From contig JBBDIT010000066.1 of the NCBI GenBank assembly GCA_040880285.1, positions 1-14,508 of the forward strand: a DNA stretch of 14,508 bases. The letters are read 5' to 3'. Below the pieces are notes generated by a model that did not search any database, was not told the origin of the DNA, and saw only the letters and a list, made by a program, of their open reading frames with translations. Position 1 is the first letter of the stretch; every line of letters starts with the position of its first letter. Positions 7,592 through 14,481 of the stretch are shown here, one piece after another. Position numbers and translations under genes: made by a program. The DNA comes from JANQJA01 sp040880285. GTDB lineage: Bacteria > Pseudomonadota > Gammaproteobacteria > Pseudomonadales > Azotimanducaceae.

Positions 7592-8164
7592 ATGATTGAT
7601 GACATTAAAGCAAGGCTCCTCAAGTATCAGGCGGGGCCGTTGACAGCGCCCCATGGGGTGCCACGGGAACAGGCCGCGGTGCTGCTACCGATTGTCGGGT
7701 GGGATCAACCGGAATTACTGCTAACACTGCGGTCTTCGAGTCTTGGTGCCCATGGCGGTGAGGTTGCCTGGCCAGGTGGACGCCAGGATCCCTCGGATCC
7801 GGATTTGCTTGCAACCGCGTTGCGGGAGACTCATGAGGAAATCGGAGTACCTGCGCAGCAGATTGAGATCGTTGGTGAACTGCGTCCTTTTATTTCGAAA
7901 TATGGTTTGCTGGTAACACCGTTCATTGGGATTATCGACGACCCCATTGATCTGACGCCCAACCCCGATGAACTCGAGGCAGTATTTTCGGTGCCGATCC
8001 AGTATTTTATCGAGGATCCACGAAGCCATACCGATATTATTGAACGCCATGGCGAACGTCACGTTATCCCTGTATACCACTATGACGGATTTAAAATCTG
8101 GGGATTGACCGCCATGATCCTGCGTGAATTTTTAAAGGAGGGTGTCGGCGCGAACATTTCGTGA
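7592..8164 (+). CDS. NudL-type CoA pyrophosphatase (Nudix hydrolase)
   Basis: A 190-residue Nudix protein of the coenzyme A pyrophosphatase group, which splits CoA and its derivatives into 4'-phosphopantetheine compounds and 3',5'-ADP. The diagnostic CoAse signature is present at about residues 44-63 (LTLRSSSLGAHGGEV, then WPGG). It is followed directly by the Nudix core RETHEEIGV at 78-86, whose glutamates bind Mg2+. The hallmark acidic spacing GGRQDPSDPD lies between the two motifs, as in E. coli NudL. The length is normal for the family. ATG 7592 has no strong ribosome site. The neighbouring divergent gene is a different Nudix subfamily, so this is not a recent duplication. The CoA specificity is well supported by the signature; the preferred derivative is unknown. 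Confidence 0.93.
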   Translation: MIDDIKARLLKYQAGPLTAPHGVPREQAAVLLPIVGWDQPELLLTLRSSSLGAHGGEVAWPGGRQDPSDPDLLATALRETHEEIGVPAQQIEIVGELRPFISKYGLLVTPFIGIIDDPIDLTPNPDELEAVFSVPIQYFIEDPRSHTDIIERHGERHVIPVYHYDGFKIWGLTAMILREFLKEGVGANIS

Positions 8165-8316
8165 GACTTTCCCCGGCATCAGCTCACTGCGGTAGCGCTG
8201 ATCGCGAGATACCCGGCAGCGCATCAAGCCAGATGACGTAAGGTCAGATTCAGCGATCAATCCGGTGTGGTAAGCTCTGGTCATGATGAAGGGTGCTGTC
8301 TACACAGAGGAGTCAC

Positions 8317-8841
8317 ATGATTTATAGCCTGGGTGATCGAAAGGTTGAGGTGCAGGGGGAAGACTACTGGGTCGCAGACAATGCCACCGTGATCGGCTCT
8401 GTGGTGCTAATGAATAATGCATCCATCTGGTTCAACGTGGTGATCCGTGGTGACAATGATGTGATCACCATCGGAGAAAACTCCAATATCCAGGATGGCG
8501 CTGTCTTGCACACCGATCCCGGCATACGCCTCACCATCGGTAAGAATGTCACCGTGGGTCACAAGGTGATGCTGCATGGCTGCACAATTGGTGATAATTC
8601 ATTGATCGGGATCAATTCAGTCATATTGAACGGGGCACGAATCGGCAGGAACTGCCTGATCGGTGCCAATTCGCTGATTCCCGAGGGCAAGGAGATTCCC
8701 GATGGCTCACTCGTGATGGGCTCTCCCGGCAAGGTCGTACGAGAACTTACACCAGAGCAGCAAAAAGGGCTCGAGATGAGTGCAATGAGCTATGTGAACA
8801 ACTTCAAGCGCTTCAAACAAGAGCTGAAAACCCGGGATTAG
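8317..8841 (+). CDS. gamma carbonic anhydrase family protein (YrdA/PaaY-like)
   Basis: A 174-residue left-handed beta-helix protein built of hexapeptide repeats (for example VTVGHK, CTIGDN, ARIGRN). Residues aligned with the archaeal gamma carbonic anhydrase Cam are all visible: Arg44 and Asp46 (RGD), Asn57 and Gln59 (NIQD), and the metal-binding histidines His65, His82 and His87. Metal binding in a trimer is therefore expected. Bacterial short members such as YrdA lack the acidic loop of Cam, and many show little carbonic anhydrase activity; some act as thioesterases (PaaY). The reaction here remains open. ATG 8317 is preceded by GAGGAG (8307-8312) at four bases, better than the in-frame GTG at 8293, which would cover that site. 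The gene is 152 bp downstream of the CoA pyrophosphatase gene. I saw no convincing promoter in that interval. Confidence 0.92.
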   Translation: MIYSLGDRKVEVQGEDYWVADNATVIGSVVLMNNASIWFNVVIRGDNDVITIGENSNIQDGAVLHTDPGIRLTIGKNVTVGHKVMLHGCTIGDNSLIGINSVILNGARIGRNCLIGANSLIPEGKEIPDGSLVMGSPGKVVRELTPEQQKGLEMSAMSYVNNFKRFKQELKTRD

Positions 8842-8853
8842 CACCAGATCCCG
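8833..8853. repeat. short inverted repeat over the stop codon of the gamma-CA gene
   Basis: CGGGAT (8833-8838) and ATCCCG (8848-8853) form a perfect 6-bp stem with a 9-base loop that contains the TAG stop. No T-run follows, so it is at most a weak transcript end or mRNA-stabilising hairpin upstream of the leuA promoter. Confidence 0.3.
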
Positions 8854-8860
8854 TCATGGG

Positions 8861-8889
8861 TTGGCAATCGCCTGTAATAGCGCTATATT
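8861..8889 (+). promoter_or_regulatory. sigma70-type promoter of the leuA leader transcript
   Basis: TTGGCA (8861-8866, five of six to the -35 consensus) and TATATT (8884-8889, five of six to the -10 consensus) are separated by exactly 17 bp. Transcription would begin near 8896, about 35 bases before the leader peptide and 210 bases before leuA. The position, directly upstream of a leucine-rich leader, makes this the likely leuA promoter. Confidence 0.65.
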
Positions 8890-8930
8890 TGTGCCCTTCA
8901 GCTCTTCACATTGATTTTTGCAGGCATTAC

Positions 8931-9017
8931 ATGTTGGTGAACCAGACCTACATTGCTCGTACCAGCTCCCCGCTGCTGGCGCTGTCTGCTGTCCTGCTGC
9001 TACGACTGCCGTTGTAG
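8931..9017 (+). CDS. leucine-rich leuA leader peptide (28 codons)
   Basis: A short frame begins at ATG 8931, six bases after AGG in GCAGGC, and ends at TAG 9015-9017, 88 bases before leuA. Nine of its 28 residues are leucine, eight of them in the last 14 codons (…SPLLALSAVLLLRLPL). A run CTG-CTG-CTA at codons 22-24 is followed by CGA; CTA and CGA are usually slow codons. Such leaders couple ribosome pausing on scarce leucyl-tRNA to expression of leucine genes, as in enterobacterial leu operons. The coding content and position make that role the best explanation here. It is unusual that no hairpin plus T-run lies between it and leuA. I base the call on composition, position and the promoter upstream, not on a known homologue. 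Confidence 0.75.
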   Translation: MLVNQTYIARTSSPLLALSAVLLLRLPL

Positions 9018-9042
9018 GCGGCCTGTCGAAATTCCTACATCG
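9003..9042 (+). promoter_or_regulatory. two mutually exclusive hairpins at the end of the leuA leader peptide
   Basis: Stem A pairs CGAC-T-GCCG (9003-9011) with CGGC-CT-GTCG (9019-9028). It has eight base pairs around a small internal loop, and its seven-base loop contains most of the leader stop. Stem B pairs CGTTGTAGG (9010-9018) with CCTACATCG (9034-9042), eight pairs with one T-T mismatch. The two share 9010-9028 and cannot coexist. A ribosome stopped at the TAG would block both; one stalled at the leucine run around 8994-9002 would affect stem A first. Neither is followed by a T-run. The pairing is directly visible; the switch is inferred. Confidence 0.4.
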
Positions 9043-9105
9043 TCCTGATTCCGCTTATCCTGGTCACAGGTAGCGTTAACACACTGAATACGGACTACCC
9101 TTACA

Positions 9106-10812
9106 ATGAACGCAGAACATCCATCTTTACAATCCCCGGCATCCGGTAAAAAGATGCCGTTTCAAAAGTACAAGCCGTTCCGGCCCATCTCATTGCCGGA
9201 TCGAACCTGGCCAGACCATGCCATCACCACGGCGCCGAGATGGTGCAGCGTGGACCTTCGCGATGGTAACCAGGCCCTCATCGAGCCGATGACGCCGAAC
9301 GAAAAGCTCAAGATGTGGGATCTGCTCCTTGAGATTGGCTTCAAGGAAATCGAAGTTGGTTTTCCTGCAGCGTCCCAGACGGACTTTGACTTTGTACGCC
9401 TGATCATCGATGAAGGCAGGATTCCTGATGATGTCACCATCCAGGTACTGTGCCAGGCGCGCGAAGAGCTGATTACCCGAACCTGTGAGGCTGTCGCTGG
9501 TGCCAGGTCAGTCATCTTCCACCTCTACAACTCGACGTCGACATTGCAGCGCAAAGTCGTTTTCAACATGAGCCGTGAGGAAGTCATCAAGCTTGCAACG
9601 GATGCCACCAGGCTTGTGCGTACCTACACGCAGAGCCTGCGGGATCAAGGCACAAAAGTGATCCTCGAGTATTCGCCGGAAAGTTATACGGCAACGGAAA
9701 TGGATTTTGCAGTCGAGATCTGTGATGCAGTGATGAACGTGTGGGAGCCGACCGCTGATGAGAAAATGATTCTCAACCTGCCATCAACGGTCGAGATGGG
9801 CACACCCAATATCTACGCAGACCAGTTGGAATGGTTTATTCGCCATCTGCCGCAACGGGACAAGGCGGTCATCAGCTTGCACACCCATAATGACAGGGGT
9901 ACAGGGGTTGCCGCCTCTGAAATGGGATTGATGGCGGGCGCAGATCGCATTGAGGGCACGTTGTTCGGCAATGGTGAGCGTACCGGTAACTGCGACGTCA
10001 TCACCATGGCGATGAATCTCTTCTCGCAGGGGATTGACCCGGAACTGTATTTATCGGATATGCCACGCATTGTCGCGGTGTCAGAAGAATGTACCAAGAT
10101 CCCTGTGCATGTACGCCAGCCCTATGCCGGTGAACTGGTGTTCACTGCATTTTCTGGCTCACACCAGGATGCGATTCGAAAGGGCATGGCGTTTGTAGAA
10201 AAAGACGGTGCCAGCTGGGAGGTACCGTACCTGCCGATTGATCCAGCCGATGTGGGTGGGTCTTATCGGGAAACGGTGCGGGTCAATAGCCAGTCAGGCA
10301 AGGGTGGAGTTGCTTTTATACTCGAGAATTATTTTGGCGTATCGTTACCAAGACCACTCCTGCTTGAATTCAGTCCGATTGTGCAAAAGCTGTCTGAAAG
10401 CGTCAGCGGTGAGCTCAAGCCGGACCAGATCTGGGACGCGTTCGTTAAAGAGTTCATTGATGTCGAAGGTCCATACCAGCTGGTTGACTATGATTTGAAA
10501 TCAGTCGGTGAAGGCGCCCAGGCTTGTGAGGCTCGAATTACTGTCGGCGAAAACAAGCTGACCGTCACAGGTGAGGGATCTGGACCCATCGATGCCTTCG
10601 TGGCTGGACTGGTTGAAACGCTGAACGAGCCTCTCAACGTGGTGGAATACCAGGAATATGCGCTAAACGAGGGTAAAGAGGCGCAGGCAATCTGCATCCT
10701 TGCGATTACCGATGACAAGCAGAATCGATACTACGGCGTCGGAATCAGCCAAAGCACGGTCACTGCTGCATTCAAGTCGATTATTGCCGCGATCAACCGC
10801 AAGTGGCGCTAG
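9106..10812 (+). CDS. leuA: 2-isopropylmalate synthase LeuA (long, type-2 form)
   Basis: LeuA condenses acetyl-CoA with 2-oxoisovalerate, the committed step of leucine synthesis. This 568-residue protein is the longer form typified by pseudomonads and actinobacteria. Its DRTWP segment precedes the HMGL-like TIM barrel. DLRDGNQ (50-56) carries a metal ligand, LHTHND gives His259 and His261, and GNGERTGN (288-295) is the second family signature. The C-terminal third (~430-568) is the LeuA dimer domain that normally binds leucine for feedback inhibition. ATG 9106 is the first start after an in-frame stop at 9085, but no Shine-Dalgarno precedes it. A second ATG at 9154 would leave KYKPF…DRTWP intact and also lacks one. 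The gene stands alone with its own promoter, leader and terminator; leuBCD are not here. Confidence 0.95.
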   Translation: MNAEHPSLQSPASGKKMPFQKYKPFRPISLPDRTWPDHAITTAPRWCSVDLRDGNQALIEPMTPNEKLKMWDLLLEIGFKEIEVGFPAASQTDFDFVRLIIDEGRIPDDVTIQVLCQAREELITRTCEAVAGARSVIFHLYNSTSTLQRKVVFNMSREEVIKLATDATRLVRTYTQSLRDQGTKVILEYSPESYTATEMDFAVEICDAVMNVWEPTADEKMILNLPSTVEMGTPNIYADQLEWFIRHLPQRDKAVISLHTHNDRGTGVAASEMGLMAGADRIEGTLFGNGERTGNCDVITMAMNLFSQGIDPELYLSDMPRIVAVSEECTKIPVHVRQPYAGELVFTAFSGSHQDAIRKGMAFVEKDGASWEVPYLPIDPADVGGSYRETVRVNSQSGKGGVAFILENYFGVSLPRPLLLEFSPIVQKLSESVSGELKPDQIWDAFVKEFIDVEGPYQLVDYDLKSVGEGAQACEARITVGENKLTVTGEGSGPIDAFVAGLVETLNEPLNVVEYQEYALNEGKEAQAICILAITDDKQNRYYGVGISQSTVTAAFKSIIAAINRKWR

Positions 10813-10821
10813 GATCGGAGC

Positions 10822-10855
10822 GGTGCGGGGCAGATTTTTGCCCCGTACCTTTTTT
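10822..10855 (+). terminator. intrinsic terminator of leuA
   Basis: GGTGCGGGGCA (10822-10832) pairs with TGCCCCGTACC (10839-10849) in an 11-bp stem containing one G-T pair. The loop is six bases, and six Ts follow (10850-10855). It starts ten bases after the leuA stop. On the opposite strand no T-run follows, so it serves leuA only. Confidence 0.92.
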
Positions 10856-10871
10856 AAACTTTTAAACATTT

Positions 10872-10894
10872 AAACGCTGCTTTGCAGCTCGTTT
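10872..10894 (-). terminator. possible weak terminator of the ypjD-corB transcript
   Basis: GCTGC (10876-10880) and GCAGC (10884-10888) pair around a TTT loop. The stem extends through AAAC/GTTT with a two-base bulge. Read on the - strand the hairpin lies about 20 bases after the corB-type stop and is followed by the T-rich GTTTAAATGTTT. The T-run is broken, so confidence is low. Confidence 0.35.
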
Positions 10895-10914
10895 GGCAAG
10901 GTCCAGGCGAGACG

Positions 10915-12174
10915 TTAAAACAGCTCCGGGGCCTGGCTTACTTTTGCGGTGCGAATCATATTGTCCTGTATCTGTAAAATTTCGATCCGGTAATTATCCA
11001 GGCGAATACAGACGTTTGAATCCGGGATCGTCTCCAGGTATTCAATAATCAACCCGTTCAATGTCTTCGGGCCATCCTGCGGCAAGGTCCAATTGAGCTG
11101 GCGGTTAATAAGGCGGACATGGGCACCGCCATCAATAAGATAGGAACCGTCCTCCTGAGGATGGATGTCGACACTGGTATCCGCGAGATCCGTCGTAAAC
11201 TCACCCACGATTTCCTCAAGAATATCTTCAATTGTCACGATACCCTGAATATCGCCATACTCGTCCACGACGAGGCCAATGCGTTCTTTTGCCTGTTGGA
11301 AATTGAAAAGCTGTAACTGCAGTGGTGTGTTCTCAGGAACGAAGTACGGCTCCTCAGTTACTTGCAGGATGGCGGCTTTGGACAAATCCTTGGTCAGGAA
11401 TTTAGCAGCATTGCGCAGGTGCAGAATGCCGATGACTTTATCAATGTCTGCCTTGTACACGGGTATTCGCGTGTGCTGGCTGGAGCGGATCTGGTTCAGT
11501 ATGACTTCGATATCATCGTCTATGTCGATTCCGAAAATATCGGTGCGCGGCACCATGATGTCGTCGACGGTCACGTTCTCCAGGTCGAGGATACCGAGCA
11601 TCATATTCTGGGGATGGGCGGCAATCTGTGAGCCTTCAAAGACAACGGTTCGCAGCTCCTGTGATGTCAGGTTATCCTCACCCACCTCGTCGTGCCGAAT
11701 TCCTGCGATGCGGAGCATAGAATTGGCGAACCCGTTAACCAACCACACTAGCGGATACAGTATCCACAACAGTGCCTGCAGGATATAGGAAGAGGGCAGT
11801 GCGATCTTCTCAGGAAATGCAGCGGCGATGGTCTTTGGTGCGACCTCTGCGAATATCAGAAAGACAATGGTACAAACAACAGGTGCAATGGCGACGCCCT
11901 TGTCGCCGTACAGTTGCAGGGCGATAAGCGTTGCCAATGATGCCGCTGAAAAGTTGACCAGATTATTGCCGATCAGAATGACGCCAAGGAGCCGGTCAGG
12001 TCGTTCAAGCAGACGACTCGCTTTCTTTGCGCCACCATGGCCCTCATTAGCCAGGTGCTTCAACCGGTAACGGTTGAGCGCCATCATGGCGGTTTCTGAA
12101 CCGGAAAAATAAGCAGAGAGAATGATCAGTATAAATATGGCGCCAAGTAAGGCGCCTGTCGAGGGATCGTCCAA
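10915..12174 (-). CDS. corB: CorB/CorC-type CNNM transmembrane protein with CBS pair
   Basis: A 419-residue inner-membrane protein of the HlyC/CorC (CNNM) family, linked to Mg2+ and Co2+ transport or efflux. Order of domains: a DUF21/CNNM membrane part (~1-180) with the signature SGSETAMMALN after the first helix, further helices at ~62-90, 95-117 and 128-155, and the motif FAEVAPKT. Next comes a CBS pair (~206-325; DIMVPRTD at its start, DEYGDIQGIVTIEDILEEIVGE at its end) that in relatives binds ATP-Mg. Last is the CorC_HlyC domain (~340-410). The start is TTG 12174, with GAGG about ten bases upstream; no in-frame ATG exists between it and the upstream stop. It follows ypjD after 69 bp on the same strand. 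E. coli has the same ypjD-yfjD(corB)/ffh cluster, which supports the symbol. Transport direction is not settled by sequence. Confidence 0.9.
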   Translation of the reverse strand: MDDPSTGALLGAIFILIILSAYFSGSETAMMALNRYRLKHLANEGHGGAKKASRLLERPDRLLGVILIGNNLVNFSAASLATLIALQLYGDKGVAIAPVVCTIVFLIFAEVAPKTIAAAFPEKIALPSSYILQALLWILYPLVWLVNGFANSMLRIAGIRHDEVGEDNLTSQELRTVVFEGSQIAAHPQNMMLGILDLENVTVDDIMVPRTDIFGIDIDDDIEVILNQIRSSQHTRIPVYKADIDKVIGILHLRNAAKFLTKDLSKAAILQVTEEPYFVPENTPLQLQLFNFQQAKERIGLVVDEYGDIQGIVTIEDILEEIVGEFTTDLADTSVDIHPQEDGSYLIDGGAHVRLINRQLNWTLPQDGPKTLNGLIIEYLETIPDSNVCIRLDNYRIEILQIQDNMIRTAKVSQAPELF

Positions 12175-12187
12175 AAATGGCGGACCT

Positions 12188-12252
12188 CGTGTCTAGGATT
12201 GGAATGCAGTTGTAGCTGCTACGGGGTGAGGTGTCAAGACAGGCTAGACACG
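12188..12252. repeat. 9-bp inverted repeat spanning the ypjD-corB intergenic region
   Basis: CGTGTCTAG (12188-12196) and CTAGACACG (12244-12252) are perfect reverse complements separated by 47 bases. One arm contains the ypjD stop codon and the other touches the ribosome site of the downstream TTG-started gene. Within the loop lies a second palindrome, GTAGC-T-GCTAC (12212-12222). In the - strand mRNA this could fold into a branched hairpin. Confidence 0.6.
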
Positions 12253-13050
12253 GCCGAGGACGACTTCCAGGACCAGCTTGCTGCCGAAGTAACCAAGGGC
12301 CAACAATGCAAAGCCGGACAGCGTCCAGCGGGACGCGATGGCGCCCCGCCAGCCCAGCTTGTAGCGGCCCCATAACAGGATGGCGAATACTATCCATGCG
12401 GCCAGTGTGATCACCATATGATGTACAAGTCCGGGGATTGCCGTTGTGCTGTTCTTGAGGAATAGAAAGCCGGTGCCGATGGACATGGTCAGGACAATAA
12501 GGCCCGCCCACAGGAGTTCGAACAGCAAGCCTTCCATGGTTTGCAGTGGCGGTAGATGACGCATAATACCCAGTTTCCGATGTCTGAGTTCATAGTCGCC
12601 GAAAGACAGTAATACCGCTTGAAACGCGGCAATGGTCAAAAGACCGTAGGCAATCACGGATAGAATAATGTGGATTACGATGCCGTGCCCGACCTGGGCG
12701 CGCGGCGTGTAGGTGTCAGGCAGCGATAGGGACAACGAAATGCAAATCGCTGCCATGGGAAATAACAAAATCGCCAGATTTTCCACCGGCCGGCGCAGGC
12801 TGCTCAGCAGGATAAGCGCTGCAATGGCAAGGGCGATGAGTGAGGCCATGGGTAGCAGCCCCATATTGATACCGCTTGCGGTGAAAATCTCGTGGTATGA
12901 GAAATAGCCGTGCAGCAGGACAGCGAGAGTACCCAGGGTGATAACGAGGCGACGTTTACCCGGGATCTCGCGTTTGATGCCGGCCAATTGGAGGCCGGCG
13001 CTGGCAATGTAGAACAGGCAAGCCAAAATGCCTGGAACGACCATATCCAT
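12244..13050 (-). CDS. ypjD: YpjD, CcsA-like (cytochrome c assembly family) inner-membrane protein
   Basis: A 268-residue polytopic membrane protein with about eight hydrophobic helices. It belongs to the CcsA/CcmC haem-handling superfamily by its conserved C-terminal half: the PPLQTMEGLLFELLWAG region, then TGFLF and LLWGRYKLGWRG. Conserved histidines lie in LLHGYF, VIHIILS and the VHHMVI segment; in CcsA relatives such histidines ligate haem. YpjD itself has no settled function; it recurs next to corB and ffh, and a link to ion homeostasis is inferred from that. I chose ATG 13050, with AGGGA seven bases upstream; a TTG one codon earlier is also in frame. It is divergent from ffh. Confidence 0.9.
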   Translation of the reverse strand: MDMVVPGILACLFYIASAGLQLAGIKREIPGKRRLVITLGTLAVLLHGYFSYHEIFTASGINMGLLPMASLIALAIAALILLSSLRRPVENLAILLFPMAAICISLSLSLPDTYTPRAQVGHGIVIHIILSVIAYGLLTIAAFQAVLLSFGDYELRHRKLGIMRHLPPLQTMEGLLFELLWAGLIVLTMSIGTGFLFLKNSTTAIPGLVHHMVITLAAWIVFAILLWGRYKLGWRGAIASRWTLSGFALLALGYFGSKLVLEVVLGRV

Positions 13051-13070
13051 CAAATTGTCCCTGGTCTCCT

Positions 13071-13111
13071 GTGAACCGGACCGGCTGAAGGGGTTATAAT
13101 AGCAGGTTCAC
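13071..13111. promoter_or_regulatory. shared divergent promoter region of ffh and ypjD with flanking inverted repeat
   Basis: A perfect TATAAT (13095-13100) lies on the + strand 35 bp before ffh, and on the - strand the overlapping TATTAT (13096-13101) could serve ypjD. Neither has a good -35 (at most three of six for ffh). GTGAACC (13071-13077) and GGTTCAC (13105-13111) form a 7-bp inverted repeat that flanks the -10 boxes, with centres 34 bp apart. A regulator binding these arms would affect both genes; this is inferred. Confidence 0.45.
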
Positions 13112-13134
13112 CAGCTTCTGATTCAGGATAACGC

Positions 13135-14481
13135 GTGTTTGATTCTCTGACAGAGCGACTCAGTGCTTCGCTCTCTTCGATTACCGGTAAAGCAAAGCTC
13201 ACCGATGAAAATATACAGGGTACCTTACGAGAAGTTCGTATGGCGCTGCTGGAAGCCGATGTGGCCCTACCGGTAGTAAAACAGTTTATTGACCAGGTTC
13301 GCGCCCGTGCTGTTGGTCAGGAGGTAAACACCAGCCTGTCTCCCGGGCAGGTGTTCGTCAAAATTGTCAACGAGGAACTTGTCCAGGTAATGGGCGAAGA
13401 GTCCCGGGGTCTCAACTTCAATGTCCAACCCCCGGCGGTAATCCTGTTGGCCGGATTGCAGGGCGTGGGTAAGACCAGTTCCGCCGCGAAACTGGCATTG
13501 TGGCTTAAGAATCGGGAGAAGAAATCCGTCATGGTCGCAAGCACGGACGTGTACCGGCCGGCCGCCATTGACCAACTGCGCACGCTGGCAAATGAGGCCG
13601 AGGTTGCTTTTTTTGAAAGTGATCCTTCACAAAAGCCACTGGACATAGCGCTTGGTGCGCTGGATGCAGCGAAAAAGCAGTTTGCCGATGTGCTAATCAT
13701 TGATACGGCGGGCCGTCTGCATATTGATGAAGACATGATGTCTGAAGTCAAAACCCTGCATGGCGCGGTCGATCCAGTTGAAACGCTGTTTGTGGTCGAT
13801 GCCATGACGGGCCAGGACGCGGCTACTACTGCCCAATCCTTTAATGAAGCCTTGCCCCTCACCGGTGTCATCCTCACCAAGGCAGACGGTGATTCCCGTG
13901 GTGGTGCGGCGCTTTCGGTCCGGCACGTCACTGGCAAACCGATCAAATTTATGACGGTGGGAGAGGGTATCGATGCCCTGGACGCATTCTATCCCGACCG
14001 TATCGCCTCTCGAATTCTCGGCATGGGTGATGTCCTGTCCCTGATCGAGGAAGCGGAACAGAAAATTGACAAGAAGAAGGCCGACAAACTTGCCCGCAAA
14101 ATCAAGAAGGGCAAGAAGTTTGACCTGGAAGATTTCCGTGACCAGTTGCAACAGATGAACAGTATGGGTGGAATTGCAGGGATGATGGATAAGCTCCCGG
14201 GCATGGGGAATATGGCGAAGGCCGCGCAGGAAAAAATCAATGACAATGCGTTCGGCCAAATGGAAGCCATTATCAATTCCATGACTCCGAATGAACGTCG
14301 TTTTCCAGACAGTATCAACGGTTCACGTAAACGGCGAATTGCGATGGGCTCCGGCACGGAGCTCCAGGACATCAATCGGCTGCTGAAGCAACACAAGCAG
14401 ATGCAGAAGATGATGAAAAAGCTGACCAAGAAGGGTGCCATGGCGAATATGATGCGCGGAATGCCCTCGAACTTCCGCTGA
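13135..14481 (+). CDS. ffh: signal recognition particle GTPase Ffh
   Basis: Ffh (SRP54) binds 4.5S RNA and nascent signal anchors and delivers ribosomes to the receptor FtsY at the membrane. The 448-residue protein is full length. It has an N-terminal four-helix domain with LREVRMALLEADVALPVV, then the GTPase domain with P-loop GLQGVGKT (107-114), TDVYRPAAIDQL, DTAGR (190-194) and TKADGDSRGG (248-257). The methionine-rich M domain follows from about residue 296, including the finger loop around NSMGGIAGMMDKLPGMGNM. The RNA-binding GSRKRRIAMGSGT lies at 396-408, and a KQMQKMMKK tail follows. The start is GTG 13135 with AGGA (13125-13128) six bases upstream; the resulting MFDSLTERL matches the family N-terminus. 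The remaining 27 bases of the window show nothing; rpsP usually follows ffh in gammaproteobacteria. Confidence 0.97.
   Translation: MFDSLTERLSASLSSITGKAKLTDENIQGTLREVRMALLEADVALPVVKQFIDQVRARAVGQEVNTSLSPGQVFVKIVNEELVQVMGEESRGLNFNVQPPAVILLAGLQGVGKTSSAAKLALWLKNREKKSVMVASTDVYRPAAIDQLRTLANEAEVAFFESDPSQKPLDIALGALDAAKKQFADVLIIDTAGRLHIDEDMMSEVKTLHGAVDPVETLFVVDAMTGQDAATTAQSFNEALPLTGVILTKADGDSRGGAALSVRHVTGKPIKFMTVGEGIDALDAFYPDRIASRILGMGDVLSLIEEAEQKIDKKKADKLARKIKKGKKFDLEDFRDQLQQMNSMGGIAGMMDKLPGMGNMAKAAQEKINDNAFGQMEAIINSMTPNERRFPDSINGSRKRRIAMGSGTELQDINRLLKQHKQMQKMMKKLTKKGAMANMMRGMPSNFR

Noticed and set aside
8178..8202. ATCAGC/GCTGAT hairpin after the CoA pyrophosphatase gene as a terminator
   Set aside because: Only six pairs, a 13-base loop and no T-run follow; I could not support termination there.
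8911..8920. T-run (GATTTTTG) upstream of the leuA leader peptide as an attenuator terminator
   Set aside because: No G+C-rich hairpin precedes it, and it lies upstream of the leader codons, so it cannot respond to their translation.
12047..12511. 154-codon - strand frame across the ypjD/corB junction
   Set aside because: It overlaps the 3' end of ypjD and the 5' end of the corB-type gene in another frame, and its translation resembles no known family.
13317..13946. 209-codon open frame on the - strand inside ffh
   Set aside because: It is antisense to the conserved Ffh GTPase domain, low-complexity in translation (Ser/Ala/Thr rich), with no ribosome site or recognisable domain.
13693..14259. 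188-codon - strand frame opposite the ffh M domain
   Set aside because: Shadow of the M domain codons; the Ffh motifs on the other strand are unambiguous.
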